This document shows positions 8,171 to 17,117 of a stretch of 40,536 nucleotides of DNA, one piece after another; the first letter of the stretch is position 1, and every line of letters begins with the position of its first letter. Below the pieces are notes generated by a model, which was given only the letters and a program-made list of their open reading frames with translations, ran no database searches and was not told the origin of the DNA. A program made the position numbers and the translations under genes. The DNA comes from UBA6921 sp031363085. Lineage in GTDB: Bacteria > Pseudomonadota > Gammaproteobacteria > SG8-11. Where the stretch lies: the NCBI GenBank assembly GCA_031363085.1, contig JANLTU010000112.1, positions 1 through 40,536 of the forward strand, read 5' to 3'.

Positions 8171-9430
8171 TCAAAAAAAGATTCCCCGCTGGTTCAAACA
8201 GATAGCGATGACGATATCCATTACATTGGTACCGGTGGGCCCGGTGTAAATCAGATCGCCGGAGGCTTCCAAAAACGTAGCTGAATCTGCGCCGGCCAAA
8301 CAGCGCTGCGCGTTAAGCCCTTTACTTTGGCCGCGCGCAAGCGTGTCGCCGTCGACCATGGCACCGGCGTTGGACGTGGCGCCATCGCTGCCGTCCGTGC
8401 CTGCGACCAGCAATACGAAGTCATTCCGCCCCGCCAACTGCGCTGCGCACAAAAGGGCCAAGTGTTGATTTCTACCGCCGTGCCCGATTTTCGCCGGTAA
8501 TTTCAACGTGGTTTCTCCGCCCCAAATCTGCACGCCGGGTGACGCACACGACAGCGCGTTACAGATAGTGCTCGCAGCGGTCGCGACATCGCCGACCAAT
8601 TCATCGGCATGATTATCGACCGCATATCCCAGGTTGCGCGCGGCTTGCGTTGCTGCGCGCCGCGCCAGCGCGTTGTTCGCCACCATTGCGGTAGACACGC
8701 GCTCGAAGCGTGGATCATCGTTGGCGGGCGTCGGTGGCGCCAAGTGAAGATAATTATTGATCCAGTCGGGAAGTGCAAGCCCGCGCAGCGTGTCAGGAGC
8801 GCGTTCGTCGGGGCACAACAATCCCGAACCAATCACACGCAGATCATCGCCGGGAACATCCGAGATCAACAACACGTCGGTGTGATACGCATTAAGCGCA
8901 CTCACCAAACGCCCGCCCTTGATACCCGATAATGCGCTGCGCACTGTATTCATCGCGCGGATATCCAGGCCGCTGCCAAGCAACCAGGTGTTGACGCGCT
9001 GCCAATCGGTCAGGGTGATGCCCGCAGGCAAAACTTCAACCAACGCGGACGCACCCCCAGATATCAATACCAGGCACTGCGCGGTGACCGGAACGGCTGC
9101 CAGGAACTCCACCAAGGCTTGTCCAGCAACCAAGCTTGCGGCATCGGGCTGTGGATGACCGGCTTGCAGATAACGCGTGCGGGGTTCGCACTGCGCGGCC
9201 TGCGGCACGTGGCCGTGGCGGGTAATCACCACAGCGCGCTGAATTGCGTCGCCCCAGGCCGCAAACGCACCGGCCGCCATCGCAGCGGCCGCCTTGCCCA
9301 CCGCCGCCAGATAGGCGGGCCGCGCCGGTAGCCGCGCGCGCAGGTAATCGCACACCGCATGCCGGCCATGCACCGCATGCAGTGTCTGCATATAGATGGC
9401 GAATAAATCCTGGCGTTGCGGGTCTAACAT
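8171..9430 (-). CDS. Glycerate 2-kinase (MOFRL family, GckA/TtuD type)
   Basis: 419 residues, the usual length. The N-terminal domain has the nucleotide-binding features YLAAVGKAAAAMA, RYLQAGHPQPDAAS and LVLISGGASALVE; the C-terminal MOFRL domain has IWGGETTL, GHGGRNQHLALL and LVAGTDGSDGATSNAGAMVDG. These enzymes phosphorylate D-glycerate, mostly to 2-phosphoglycerate, feeding glyoxylate or hydroxypyruvate carbon into lower glycolysis. No tartronate-semialdehyde genes lie next to it, so the pathway is not fixed by context. It is divergent from the arginase gene. Confidence 0.92.
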   Translation of the reverse strand: MLDPQRQDLFAIYMQTLHAVHGRHAVCDYLRARLPARPAYLAAVGKAAAAMAAGAFAAWGDAIQRAVVITRHGHVPQAAQCEPRTRYLQAGHPQPDAASLVAGQALVEFLAAVPVTAQCLVLISGGASALVEVLPAGITLTDWQRVNTWLLGSGLDIRAMNTVRSALSGIKGGRLVSALNAYHTDVLLISDVPGDDLRVIGSGLLCPDERAPDTLRGLALPDWINNYLHLAPPTPANDDPRFERVSTAMVANNALARRAATQAARNLGYAVDNHADELVGDVATAASTICNALSCASPGVQIWGGETTLKLPAKIGHGGRNQHLALLCAAQLAGRNDFVLLVAGTDGSDGATSNAGAMVDGDTLARGQSKGLNAQRCLAGADSATFLEASGDLIYTGPTGTNVMDIVIAICLNQRGIFF

Positions 9431-9555
9431 GGCGTGATGCTATCGAAACCAGCATGAAGTAGACCCAGCATAGAGGCGACGACGACTCAATATCAATTCC
9501 ATCCACGCCGATAAATTGGCAATGGGAATTTTCCCGCTCATCCACAGGCATCGTC

Positions 9556-10458
9556 ATGACGCAACGTGCACATCACCTCACTTCTTCGGCACCGGTTACG
9601 GTGATCGGCGCGGCATGGTGCCTGGGCGCGCGCGATCAGCGTTGCGATTTCGGGCCACACCAAGTGCGGCGCGCACTGGAAAAACACTTATCGGATTCAG
9701 GAATCGCGGCGCGATGGCATGGCACGCTGTCTCCGCTGCCTAATATTGACGTTACGCTTGATGCCTACGCACAGGTGGCCGAATTGAGCGCGCGGCTGGC
9801 ACGGACGGTAGCAGCAGAAATAAGTCAATACCGGCGCTTCGCGGTGATCGGCGGCGATCACTCCTGCGCCATCGGCACCTGGAGCGGCGCTGCCGTGGCG
9901 CAACGAAAAAATGGCTCCATCGGCCTGATCTGGATCGACGCACACATGGACAGCCACACGCCGCAGTCCAGCCGCAGCGGCGCAATTCACGGCATGCCGC
10001 TGGCGTGCTTGCTTGGGCAAGGCGATGCGCGCCTGATCAGCGTGGGCGACGCAGGAGCAAAACTCCACGCCGCCCACGTCGCGGTCATCGGCGTGCGCAG
10101 TTACGAGCCTGAAGAACAATTTTTATTGGCACGCCTGGGCGTGCGCGTTTTCAGCATGCATGAGATTCGCCGCGATGGCTTAGACCACGTCATGCGTGCG
10201 GCGTTGAACATTGCACGCAGCGCTGCCGGGGGGTACGGTATCAGCATCGACCTGGATGCGATTGATCCGGTGGACGCGCCCGGCGTGGGCAGCCCGGAAC
10301 CGGGCGGTATTCCCGCCCAGACCCTGCTAAACAGTCTTGTTCTGGCACAAGGTGATGCCGCGTTGCTGGGTGTGGAAGTCGCCGAGCTCAATCCGTTTCG
10401 CGACCGCGCCGATAAAACCACGCAACTCACCCTCGACCTGCTGAGCGCCATGTTATGA
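9556..10458 (+). CDS. rocF: Arginase
   Basis: 300 residues of the ureohydrolase family. The manganese ligands are visible: GGDHS (99-103), DAHMD (128-132) and SIDLDAIDP (230-238), with the arginase-type IHGMPL loop at about H145. It hydrolyses L-arginine to ornithine and urea. The last bases overlap the start of the aminotransferase in an ATGA arrangement, so the two proteins are translationally coupled. Agmatinase is the alternative in this fold, but coupling to an ornithine aminotransferase and the IHGMPL loop favour arginase. Confidence 0.93.
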   Translation: MTQRAHHLTSSAPVTVIGAAWCLGARDQRCDFGPHQVRRALEKHLSDSGIAARWHGTLSPLPNIDVTLDAYAQVAELSARLARTVAAEISQYRRFAVIGGDHSCAIGTWSGAAVAQRKNGSIGLIWIDAHMDSHTPQSSRSGAIHGMPLACLLGQGDARLISVGDAGAKLHAAHVAVIGVRSYEPEEQFLLARLGVRVFSMHEIRRDGLDHVMRAALNIARSAAGGYGISIDLDAIDPVDAPGVGSPEPGGIPAQTLLNSLVLAQGDAALLGVEVAELNPFRDRADKTTQLTLDLLSAML

Positions 10459-11678
10459 CCACCGCCAACGTCATCGATCTCGAAAACATCTACGGCGCAC
10501 ACAATTACCAGCCGTTGCCGGTGGTGCTGGTGCGCGGCAAAGGCGCCTACTTGTGGGACGATCAGGGCAAACGCTATCTGGACATGATGAGTGCCTACTC
10601 GGCCGTGAGTCATGGTCATCGCCACCCGCGTCTGGTGAAAGCACTGACACGGCAAGCCAAACAACTCGCGGTGTGTTCGCGCGCGTTTTACAACGACCAG
10701 TTGGGGCCCTTTCTCGCCCGGGCCTGCACGCTGACTGGCTACGACCAGGCGCTGCCGATGAACAGCGGCGCCGAGGCGGTGGAAACCGCCTTGAAAGCCG
10801 CGCGCAAGTGGGCCTATCAAGTCAAGCGCGTGCCGCAGGAAAATGCCGAGATCATCGCCTGCCAGAATAACTTTCACGGCCGCACACTCGCCGCCATCAG
10901 CATGTCCAGCGAACCGCAATACCGTGCCGGGTTTGGACCTTTTACGCCCGGCTTCAAACTCATCCCCTACGGCGACGCGCAGGCGCTCGCTGCCGCCATC
11001 ACGCCCAACACCGCCGCATTTCTGGTTGAACCGATTCAGGGCGAAGGCGGCATCATCGTGCCGCCGCCCGCTTACTTGGCGGAATGCGCGCGGCTGTGCG
11101 CACAACACAATGTGCTGCTGATCTGCGACGAAATTCAAACCGGCCTGGGGCGCACCGGCAAGCTGCTTGCCAGCGAACACGCCGGCATCAAACCCGATGC
11201 GGTGTTGCTGGGCAAGGCGCTGGGCGGCGGGCTGCTGCCGGTGTCGATGTTGCTGGCACGGCGCGACGTGATGAACGTGTTTACCCCCGGCGACCATGGC
11301 AGCACTTTCGGCGGCAATCCACTGGCGGCAGCGGTGGGACTGGAAGCCCTGAACGTGCTGGTTGAGGAACATTTGGTGGAGCGCGCCGCGACCCTCGGCG
11401 ACTATCTGCTGGAAAAACTACGCGCGCTGAACGACCGGCTGATTCGCGAAGTGCGCGGCTGCGGGCTACTGGTCGGCATCGAACTCGACACCAGCCGCGT
11501 CAATGCCCGCACGGTGTGCGAACACTTGATGCGCGCCGGCCTGCTGAGCAAAGAAACCCATCACACCGTGATCCGTATCGCCCCACCGCTGGTGATTACC
11601 GAACGACAGATCGACCACGCGGTGAATATTCTGCGCCGTGTGCTTTCAAAATTACGCCGTGCAAAGCAGGCACTATAG
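10455..11678 (+). CDS. rocD: Ornithine aminotransferase
   Basis: 407 residues, class III PLP-dependent aminotransferase. Diagnostic segments are YLDMMSAYSAVSHGHRHP, LPMNSGAEAVETALK, NNFHGRTLAAISMS, the PLP-binding ICDEIQTGLGRTGK and the Schiff-base lysine K254 in LLGKALGGG. The YLDMMSAYSAV and MNSGAEAVET segments are characteristic of ornithine delta-aminotransferase rather than acetylornithine aminotransferase. It converts ornithine and 2-oxoglutarate to glutamate-5-semialdehyde and glutamate, completing arginine breakdown with the coupled arginase. Start and stop of the pair overlap by four bases. Confidence 0.95.
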   Translation: MTTANVIDLENIYGAHNYQPLPVVLVRGKGAYLWDDQGKRYLDMMSAYSAVSHGHRHPRLVKALTRQAKQLAVCSRAFYNDQLGPFLARACTLTGYDQALPMNSGAEAVETALKAARKWAYQVKRVPQENAEIIACQNNFHGRTLAAISMSSEPQYRAGFGPFTPGFKLIPYGDAQALAAAITPNTAAFLVEPIQGEGGIIVPPPAYLAECARLCAQHNVLLICDEIQTGLGRTGKLLASEHAGIKPDAVLLGKALGGGLLPVSMLLARRDVMNVFTPGDHGSTFGGNPLAAAVGLEALNVLVEEHLVERAATLGDYLLEKLRALNDRLIREVRGCGLLVGIELDTSRVNARTVCEHLMRAGLLSKETHHTVIRIAPPLVITERQIDHAVNILRRVLSKLRRAKQAL

Positions 11679-11710
11679 TATTCATCTCGTTGAAATAAAA
11701 AATGAATTTT

Positions 11711-11788
11711 GAATGTTTAATGCTAATTGTTGAATTCAAGCGTGCGCTGTGCGCACACCCTCAATTAAACATTCAGCATTAAAAATTC
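11711..11788. repeat. AT-rich imperfect inverted repeat with a nested GC-rich hairpin
   Basis: Arms at 11711-11738 and 11761-11788 are imperfectly complementary over about 28 bases, and the centre holds a perfect hairpin GTGCGC-TGT-GCGCAC (11742-11756). It lies 32 bases after the rocD stop. It may end the arginase operon, but there is no plain U-run after a GC stem, so it could equally be a small palindromic repeat. Confidence 0.5.
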
Positions 11789-11916
11789 AACATTATTTTC
11801 CCCTAGCACTAAATCCCGCCGTAACGCCGCCGTTATAAAAATTGAGCCCTGCGGTTGCGGGGTATCAAAACCCACAACACCCACAACCCAGAGCAGTACG
11901 TACGAGGAGTTTATTC

Positions 11917-12048
11917 ATGGCTAGCTTTCTGATGGAATCTGTAATTCTCGCCTTCACCATCGGCGGCATTGTCGGCGCAATTGGCGCCCTGCAAATCAAA
12001 CACGGCCCGGCCACAGTCAAAGTACGCGACGACTACAAACGTGACTAA
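11917..12048 (+). CDS. Small membrane protein, 43 residues, unknown function
   Basis: A 43-residue frame starting MASFLMESVILAF with GAGGAG at good spacing before the ATG. It has one hydrophobic helix (about residues 8-26, glycine-rich, FTIGGIVGAIGAL) and a charged tail KVRDDYKRD. The glycine-spaced helix could pack against another membrane helix. A longer upstream frame exists but has no ribosome site. The family is not one I recognise. It is convergent with the FGE-fold lipoprotein, with 15 bases between the stop codons. Confidence 0.65.
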   Translation: MASFLMESVILAFTIGGIVGAIGALQIKHGPATVKVRDDYKRD

Positions 12049-12063
12049 TTTATTTAGCAAGCG

Positions 12064-13014
12064 TCAGCGCACCTGTTGTGCACAACGAAAACCGACGTCC
12101 GCGCCGGTGGTGCGCGGATCACTGGCCTGACGCGCGGCGGCGCGAAAAAACTGGCTGATGGCGTAGTGTCCGATTCCGCCACCGCCGCCGCGCAGCACTT
12201 TTTTACCGCCGCCGAAGTCCGCATTGGGTGTTTTATTGCCGGGATAGGCTTGGTAATCGTCCGCCACCCACTCCCACACATTGCCCGCCAAGTCGTACAC
12301 GCCATAGGGTGATTTACTGTTCGGATAAGTGCCGACCGGCGCGATGCCGTCTTCCCATTGGGTGTTGTCACCGGAGTTGATAACATCCGGATTCCAGGTG
12401 TTGCCCCACGGAAACTCCAGTCCTTCGGTGCCGCGCGCGGCTTTTTCCCATTCCGCTTCGCTGGGCAACCGTTTGTGCTTCCAGCGGCAGTAGGCGTCGG
12501 CGTCTGGCCAGGTCACGCCGGCGGCCGGCAGGCGATCACGCAGGGCGCGCTTCTCCGCCATCAGGCGCAGCAATGCCGGTTTTTCCAAGTTCCTTGTATC
12601 GACATCTAATTTGAAATAATCGCTCGCAATCCAGCGCAACGCGTCGACGCCGGTTTGCTCCAAGCGTTCAGGCGCGAGATTGTAGCCATTCTGCGACCAT
12701 TCAAACGGCTCTTGATATTTAGCCGCGTGCGTAAATTCCTGATACTGCTGGTTGCTGACTTCATAGCGGTCGATGAAGAAGCTGTTTAGAAATATACGCC
12801 GCTGTGGATGTTCGTCAATGTAGAGCGGCTTCACCAAGCCGTAACGTTGCTGCAAACCTTCGCTGTCGACTTTATCGCTGCCCATGATGAACTCGCCGGC
12901 CGGTATCAACACCATGTCGGATGGAGGCGTGTGTTCGGCGCTGGTACAGGCGAGCAGCACCGCCGTCATGACCAGTGCGGCGACGCCCGGCGCCGCTAAT
13001 GCGTGGATACCCAT
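12064..13014 (-). CDS. FGE/sulfatase-modifying-factor fold lipoprotein
   Basis: 316 residues from the ATG at 13014, preceded by AGGATCACC. The N-terminus is a lipoprotein signal with lipobox LLAC (C23), so it should be lipid-anchored outside the inner membrane. The rest is a formylglycine-generating-enzyme-like domain: MVLIPAGEFIMGS, IDRYEVSNQQYQEF, RLPSEAEWEKAARG, FPWGN, YGVYDLAGNVWEWVADDY and the closing ADVGFRCA. The family's active-site cysteines, expected just after the RGG motif, are absent (LRGGGGGIGHYAISQFF), so it is probably not a sulfatase-maturing oxidase but a structural or ligand-binding member. The function is unknown. Confidence 0.85.
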   Translation of the reverse strand: MGIHALAAPGVAALVMTAVLLACTSAEHTPPSDMVLIPAGEFIMGSDKVDSEGLQQRYGLVKPLYIDEHPQRRIFLNSFFIDRYEVSNQQYQEFTHAAKYQEPFEWSQNGYNLAPERLEQTGVDALRWIASDYFKLDVDTRNLEKPALLRLMAEKRALRDRLPAAGVTWPDADAYCRWKHKRLPSEAEWEKAARGTEGLEFPWGNTWNPDVINSGDNTQWEDGIAPVGTYPNSKSPYGVYDLAGNVWEWVADDYQAYPGNKTPNADFGGGKKVLRGGGGGIGHYAISQFFRAAARQASDPRTTGADVGFRCAQQVR

Positions 13015-13264
13015 GGTGATCCTAAACTGGAGAATTGAGCCGGCATTGTAGTACAGCTCTTCGCCATGCAAAAAATCCGGGAATCAGCCGCACGCTGTGC
13101 CCGCCGGATCACACTCTCGCGGCAACGCCTGACAAAAAAGTAAAGAACCCGCCCGCCCCGCCGATCTAAATGCAAGCACCTCAACCGTCATGCAACTCGC
13201 TGGCGCCATTCCGGTCAAAAGTTTTTTCAACCGCATATCTACTACTAGGTTAAGGAGTACTCCC

Positions 13265-14419
13265 ATGACTCACTCTCCCCTGCTCGCCTTGGCCAAGCTT
13301 GGGCAAAGCATCTGGTTCGACAACATTGAGCGCGGCATGCTGCTAAACGGCGAGCTCGCCCGCATGATTCGCGACGAGGGCCTGAAAGGCATCACCTCGA
13401 ATCCAACGATTTTTCAAAAAGCCATCACTGGCAGCGCACTCTACAGCGACGCCATCGCCAAGCTGTTGCAAAGCGGCAAGCGCTACAGCGCGCGCGATCT
13501 GTTTTATCACCTCGCCATCGAAGACATTCAAGCGGCGGCTGATGCGCTGTTGCCGGTCTACCAGCAAAGCCACGGGCACGATGGCATGGTCAGCATTGAA
13601 GTGTCCCCGGAACTCGCCTACGACACCGAAGGCACTATCAAAGAAGCGCGCTATTTACATCAACGCGTCAACCGCCCCAACGCGATGATCAAAGTACCGG
13701 CCACTGCGGCCGGGCTGCCAGCACTGGAAACCTTGATCGCCGACGGCATCAGCGTCAACGTCACCTTGCTGTTTTCGGTGAGTCGTTATCGCGAGGTGGT
13801 CGAAGCTTACATGCACGGACTGGAAACGCGCGCCAAACAAGGCAAGGACCTCAGCAACATCGCATCGGTGGCAAGCTTCTTCATCAGCCGCGTCGACAAC
13901 AGCGTGGACAAAATATTGCAAGACCTGGCACGCACGGCCCCGGCGGCGCAACAGTCGCAACTCAAAGCCATGCAAGGGAAAACCGCCATCGCGAACGCCA
14001 AACGCGCCTATGCGTTATACAAAGAAGCATTTTTCACTCCGCGTTTTGAAAAGCTGCGCAAGGCCGGCGCGCAAGCGCAACGGCTATTGTGGGCAAGCAC
14101 CGGTACCAAGAACCCGGACTTCAGCGATGTGCTCTATATTGACAGCTTGATCGGACCCGACACGGTGAATACCGTGCCGCCCGCCGCCTACAAAGCGTTC
14201 AAAGAGCATGGCACCGCTGCACTGACACTGGAGCACGGACTGTCTGACGCCGAACAACATTTGGCGGCACTGGACGCGCTGCATATCGACATGAAAAACG
14301 TCACCGATCAACTGGAAAAAGACGGCGTAAAACTGTTCGCCGATTCATTCAACGACCTGCTCAACGCCATCGAAAGCAAACTCAAAAACTTTTTGCCTAA
14401 AGCCAGCGCTGCGGGATGA
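13265..14419 (+). CDS. tal: Transaldolase
   Basis: 384 residues from the ATG at 13265, which has AAGGAG at the right distance; a longer frame upstream is not supported. The length and sequence match the long bacterial transaldolase type (WFDNIERGML, GITSNPTIFQKAI, SIEVSPELAYDT). The Schiff-base lysine is K143 in NAMIKVPAT. Further conserved segments are SVNVTLLFSVSRY, FFISRVD and LLWASTGTKNP. It transfers dihydroxyacetone units between sugar phosphates in the non-oxidative pentose phosphate pathway. No partner pathway gene is adjacent. Confidence 0.95.
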   Translation: MTHSPLLALAKLGQSIWFDNIERGMLLNGELARMIRDEGLKGITSNPTIFQKAITGSALYSDAIAKLLQSGKRYSARDLFYHLAIEDIQAAADALLPVYQQSHGHDGMVSIEVSPELAYDTEGTIKEARYLHQRVNRPNAMIKVPATAAGLPALETLIADGISVNVTLLFSVSRYREVVEAYMHGLETRAKQGKDLSNIASVASFFISRVDNSVDKILQDLARTAPAAQQSQLKAMQGKTAIANAKRAYALYKEAFFTPRFEKLRKAGAQAQRLLWASTGTKNPDFSDVLYIDSLIGPDTVNTVPPAAYKAFKEHGTAALTLEHGLSDAEQHLAALDALHIDMKNVTDQLEKDGVKLFADSFNDLLNAIESKLKNFLPKASAAG

Positions 14420-14518
14420 AGAGGCGTCTCGACTTAACATTTTTTTAAGACTTCGGTGTGTTAATAAATCAGCATCAACTGAAGTGCTGCTGCATTTTAT
14501 TTTCTCATGCCGATGCGG

Positions 14519-14546
14519 TTGCAATCCCGAATTGAGCTACTACACT
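14519..14546 (+). promoter_or_regulatory. Possible sigma70 promoter of the cold-shock gene
   Basis: TTGCAA (14519-14524), a 16-base spacer and TACACT (14541-14546). A transcript from here would begin near 14553, directly before a perfect 9-base inverted repeat (14555-14563 and 14567-14575), giving a 5' leader of about 65 bases with a hairpin at its end. Inferred from hexamers only. Confidence 0.35.
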
Positions 14547-14617
14547 TCTTCTATCATTTTTCATTTTGAAAAATGACAAGCTTCGTTCTGCACTCAATTA
14601 AGTCAGGGGTTGTTCAT

Positions 14618-14830
14618 ATGAACATAGGCACGGTGAAATGGTTTAACAACAAGAAGGGTTTTGGCTTCATTGTGCCCGACGGCACCAATGAAGATGTGTT
14701 TGTCCACTTCTCGGCGATCAAGGGCGACGGATTTAAAACCCTGGCAAAAGGGGCGACGGTCCGCTTTGAACTTGAACGCGGACCCAAGGGACTGCACGCT
14801 CACGAAGTCGAACCGACGGCCGGTAACTAA
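14618..14830 (+). CDS. Cold-shock protein of the CspA family
   Basis: 70 residues, a single cold-shock domain. RNP1 is KGFGFI and RNP2 is VFVHFSAI; GTVKWFNNKKGFGFI at the start is standard. It binds single-stranded RNA and DNA and can melt RNA structure. A longer in-frame start upstream lacks family support. The AGGGG before the ATG is a plausible ribosome site. It is monocistronic: a hairpin-bearing leader precedes it and a strong terminator follows. Confidence 0.95.
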   Translation: MNIGTVKWFNNKKGFGFIVPDGTNEDVFVHFSAIKGDGFKTLAKGATVRFELERGPKGLHAHEVEPTAGN

Positions 14831-14861
14831 TCCGCTCCCGACGTTCTTCGTTGTAACAATT

Positions 14862-14897
14862 AAAACAACCCGCTCCTCGCGCCGGGTTGTTTTTTTG
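14862..14897 (+). terminator. Intrinsic terminator after the cold-shock gene
   Basis: Arms of 11 bases (14862-14872 and 14883-14893) with a 10-base loop, followed by further T residues to 14897. It lies 31 bases after the stop codon. Confidence 0.9.
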
Positions 14898-14923
14898 TGC
14901 CCGCAAACCCTTCCCCAACCGCC

Positions 14924-14952
14924 TTGACAGTGCAACGGCGCCTGCTTAGAGT
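14924..14952 (+). promoter_or_regulatory. Strong sigma70-type promoter of the TonB-dependent receptor gene
   Basis: TTGACA (14924-14929), a 17-base spacer and TAGAGT (14947-14952), a near-consensus pair. Transcription would start near 14959, leaving a leader of about 130 bases before the receptor ATG. I looked for the conserved core of a cobalamin riboswitch in this leader and did not find it. Confidence 0.65.
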
Positions 14953-15090
14953 CAGCGCCTGTTTCAGTGTGCGCACAGGGCAAGGCCAGACGCAGCGCCC
15001 GCGCACTTCCTTGGTTCGCCCCTTCCTGTAAGTCGCTTACCACCAGCCCGCTGCGGGCAGTTGCTGTATGTGCTGATGAAGGAGATGTAC

Positions 15091-17037
15091 ATGTTGATCG
15101 TGGTTCGTCGCGTCGTGATCGCGACGCTGTTTGCCCTGCCGTTGCTACCGGTTGCAACGTTTGCCGAGGAGCCGCCCGCGCAAACCACGCCAGTCGAGCC
15201 GCCGATAATTACGAGCGCCACGCGCTTCGAAACCCGCACCGATACCGCGCCGGTCAACGTCACCCTCATCACCGCCCAGGATCTCGCGCAGAGTCATGCG
15301 CATACGCTCGCGCAAGCGTTGCAGCAACTGGGCCACGTGCAGGTCAACCGCCTGTTCGGTGTCTCCAGCCGTGACGCAAAATTGGATCTCGCCGGTTTCG
15401 GTGCGGCCGGTGCGCAGAACACGCTCGTCCTGGTCAATGGGCAGCGCTACAACGAAATCGACCTGACCGGCGCCAACCTCGCCGCACTTCCACTCGCCAG
15501 CATCGCGCGCATCGAAATCATGCCCGGCGCGTCGAGCGTGCTGTACGGCGACAACGCCGCCGGCGGAATTGTCAACATCGTGACAAAAAGCGGCTTCGAT
15601 GCGCCGGGCGCCGCGCTGCAACTGTACAGCGGATCATTCGGCACGCGCGACCTGAGCGCTGCCGGGCGCTGGGCCGGCGCAAGCGACGCGCTGTTCGTTG
15701 CCGCAAGCGACGCGCGCAGCGACGGCTACCGCGACCACAACACGACGCAAGACTCCAACCTGTTTTCCGAGTACCGCCATCAAGGCGACAGCGCCGCGTT
15801 CGGCGCGCGCATCGCGGCCAACCGCGACACCGCCGGATTGCCGGGCGCGCTCGCTGAGGCTACCTATCGCGCCGACCCAACCGCAGCGGGCGACTTCCCC
15901 AACGACGCCCGCGCGCACCAACATCGCGGCGAGTTATTTTTCAGCAGCTCTAACCTTGCTGCGGAACTCGCGATGCGCCGTAAACAAGCGGATTTCGACG
16001 CCGGCAGTGGCCGCGTGGCCACCACGTTGCGCGCGCTGTCATTCACGCCGCGCTGGCGCAACGTCTCCGCCGGCTCGCAACTCAGCGTCGGTCTTGACGC
16101 CTACCGCAGCACGCAGGCGGCGCAAACTGAAACCTCCCGCAACGACCTCACGCACCGCAGCGTCGCCGCATACGTTTCCGACACCCAAAATACGTTCGAG
16201 AAAGTCGCCTTCAACTACGGCGCGCGCTACCAAAAACTGGCGCTCGATATCGCCACACGCAGCGCGTCCGGCACCCGTAAAGACAACACCCGCGACCATG
16301 CACTGGCGTGGGACGCGGCCGTCATTCTGAAATACGCACCTGGTGCCAAGGGCTACGTGCGCGTCGCGCGCAGTTTCCGTTTCGCAAATATCGACGAGTA
16401 CTGCCACACCTGCGACACCCTGGTCGCGCTCAACGCGCAGAAAGGCCGCCACGTTGAAGCCGGACTCGACGCGCCGCTGAACGAGGCCGCGCGCATTGAG
16501 CTGCAAATCTTCAACATCGCGCTGCAAAACGAAATCGCATTCAACCGCAGCGTCGGAATATTCGGCGCAAACGTAAATCTTGACGACACCCGCCACAGCG
16601 GTCTGAACTTCGGCCTGCGCGTGCGCGTCACACCGCTGTGGTTAACGCGCCTCAACTACAGCTACCGCGAAGCGCAATTCACGACGGGCGTGTACGTAGA
16701 CAAGTCCCTCCCCGCAATTCCGCAGAAAAAATTTGCGCTGGCCAACACCTTCGACTTCGGCGCATTCGGCACACTGGCGCTCGATGTCTATCGCAGCGGC
16801 GAACGTTACTTTGGCAATGACTTCGCCAACGCCGGAAAAAAAATGTCCGGCAACACCGCAGTGAACGTCGGCTACCGCTACACGCTCGGCAGCTACGGCG
16901 TGCGCGTGGCGGTCGACAATCTGTTCAACCAACAAAGCGCCGACACCGGTGACTACGTGCCGACGAATCCCGATCCGTACTCGTACTATCCTTTACCTAA
17001 GCGCATGCTGCATGTGACTTTCGACGCAACGTTCTAA
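15091..17037 (+). CDS. TonB-dependent outer-membrane receptor, possibly for cobalamin
   Basis: 648 residues from the ATG at 15091, which has AAGGAG six bases upstream and opens a signal peptide (VVRRVVIATLFALPLLPVATFA). The plug domain has NVTLITAQDLAQ, LVLVNGQRYNEIDLT, IEIMPGASSVLYGDNAAGGIVNIVTKSG-type features; the remainder alternates in beta-barrel fashion and ends in phenylalanine, as outer-membrane proteins do. It imports a large scarce ligand using TonB energy. The next gene is a cobalamin adenosyltransferase and the size suits BtuB, so a corrinoid is a reasonable guess, but siderophore receptors look alike and no calcium or cobalamin loop was identified. Confidence 0.85.
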   Translation: MLIVVRRVVIATLFALPLLPVATFAEEPPAQTTPVEPPIITSATRFETRTDTAPVNVTLITAQDLAQSHAHTLAQALQQLGHVQVNRLFGVSSRDAKLDLAGFGAAGAQNTLVLVNGQRYNEIDLTGANLAALPLASIARIEIMPGASSVLYGDNAAGGIVNIVTKSGFDAPGAALQLYSGSFGTRDLSAAGRWAGASDALFVAASDARSDGYRDHNTTQDSNLFSEYRHQGDSAAFGARIAANRDTAGLPGALAEATYRADPTAAGDFPNDARAHQHRGELFFSSSNLAAELAMRRKQADFDAGSGRVATTLRALSFTPRWRNVSAGSQLSVGLDAYRSTQAAQTETSRNDLTHRSVAAYVSDTQNTFEKVAFNYGARYQKLALDIATRSASGTRKDNTRDHALAWDAAVILKYAPGAKGYVRVARSFRFANIDEYCHTCDTLVALNAQKGRHVEAGLDAPLNEAARIELQIFNIALQNEIAFNRSVGIFGANVNLDDTRHSGLNFGLRVRVTPLWLTRLNYSYREAQFTTGVYVDKSLPAIPQKKFALANTFDFGAFGTLALDVYRSGERYFGNDFANAGKKMSGNTAVNVGYRYTLGSYGVRVAVDNLFNQQSADTGDYVPTNPDPYSYYPLPKRMLHVTFDATF

Positions 17038-17117
17038 CACAGCTCTAACACGACGCTGCGCGGGTCGCACCAGCTCCAGCAGGTGGTGGCCGTATTTCAA
17101 TTGAGGGAGGGCTGACG

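Noticed and set aside
9036..9557. Long minus-strand frame over the glycerate kinase start
   Set aside because: It overlaps the conserved kinase N-terminus in a different frame and is an out-of-frame shadow.
14953..15090. Cobalamin riboswitch before the TonB-dependent receptor
   Set aside because: The gene and its neighbour suggested one, but the leader is short and the conserved core segments of that riboswitch are not visible.
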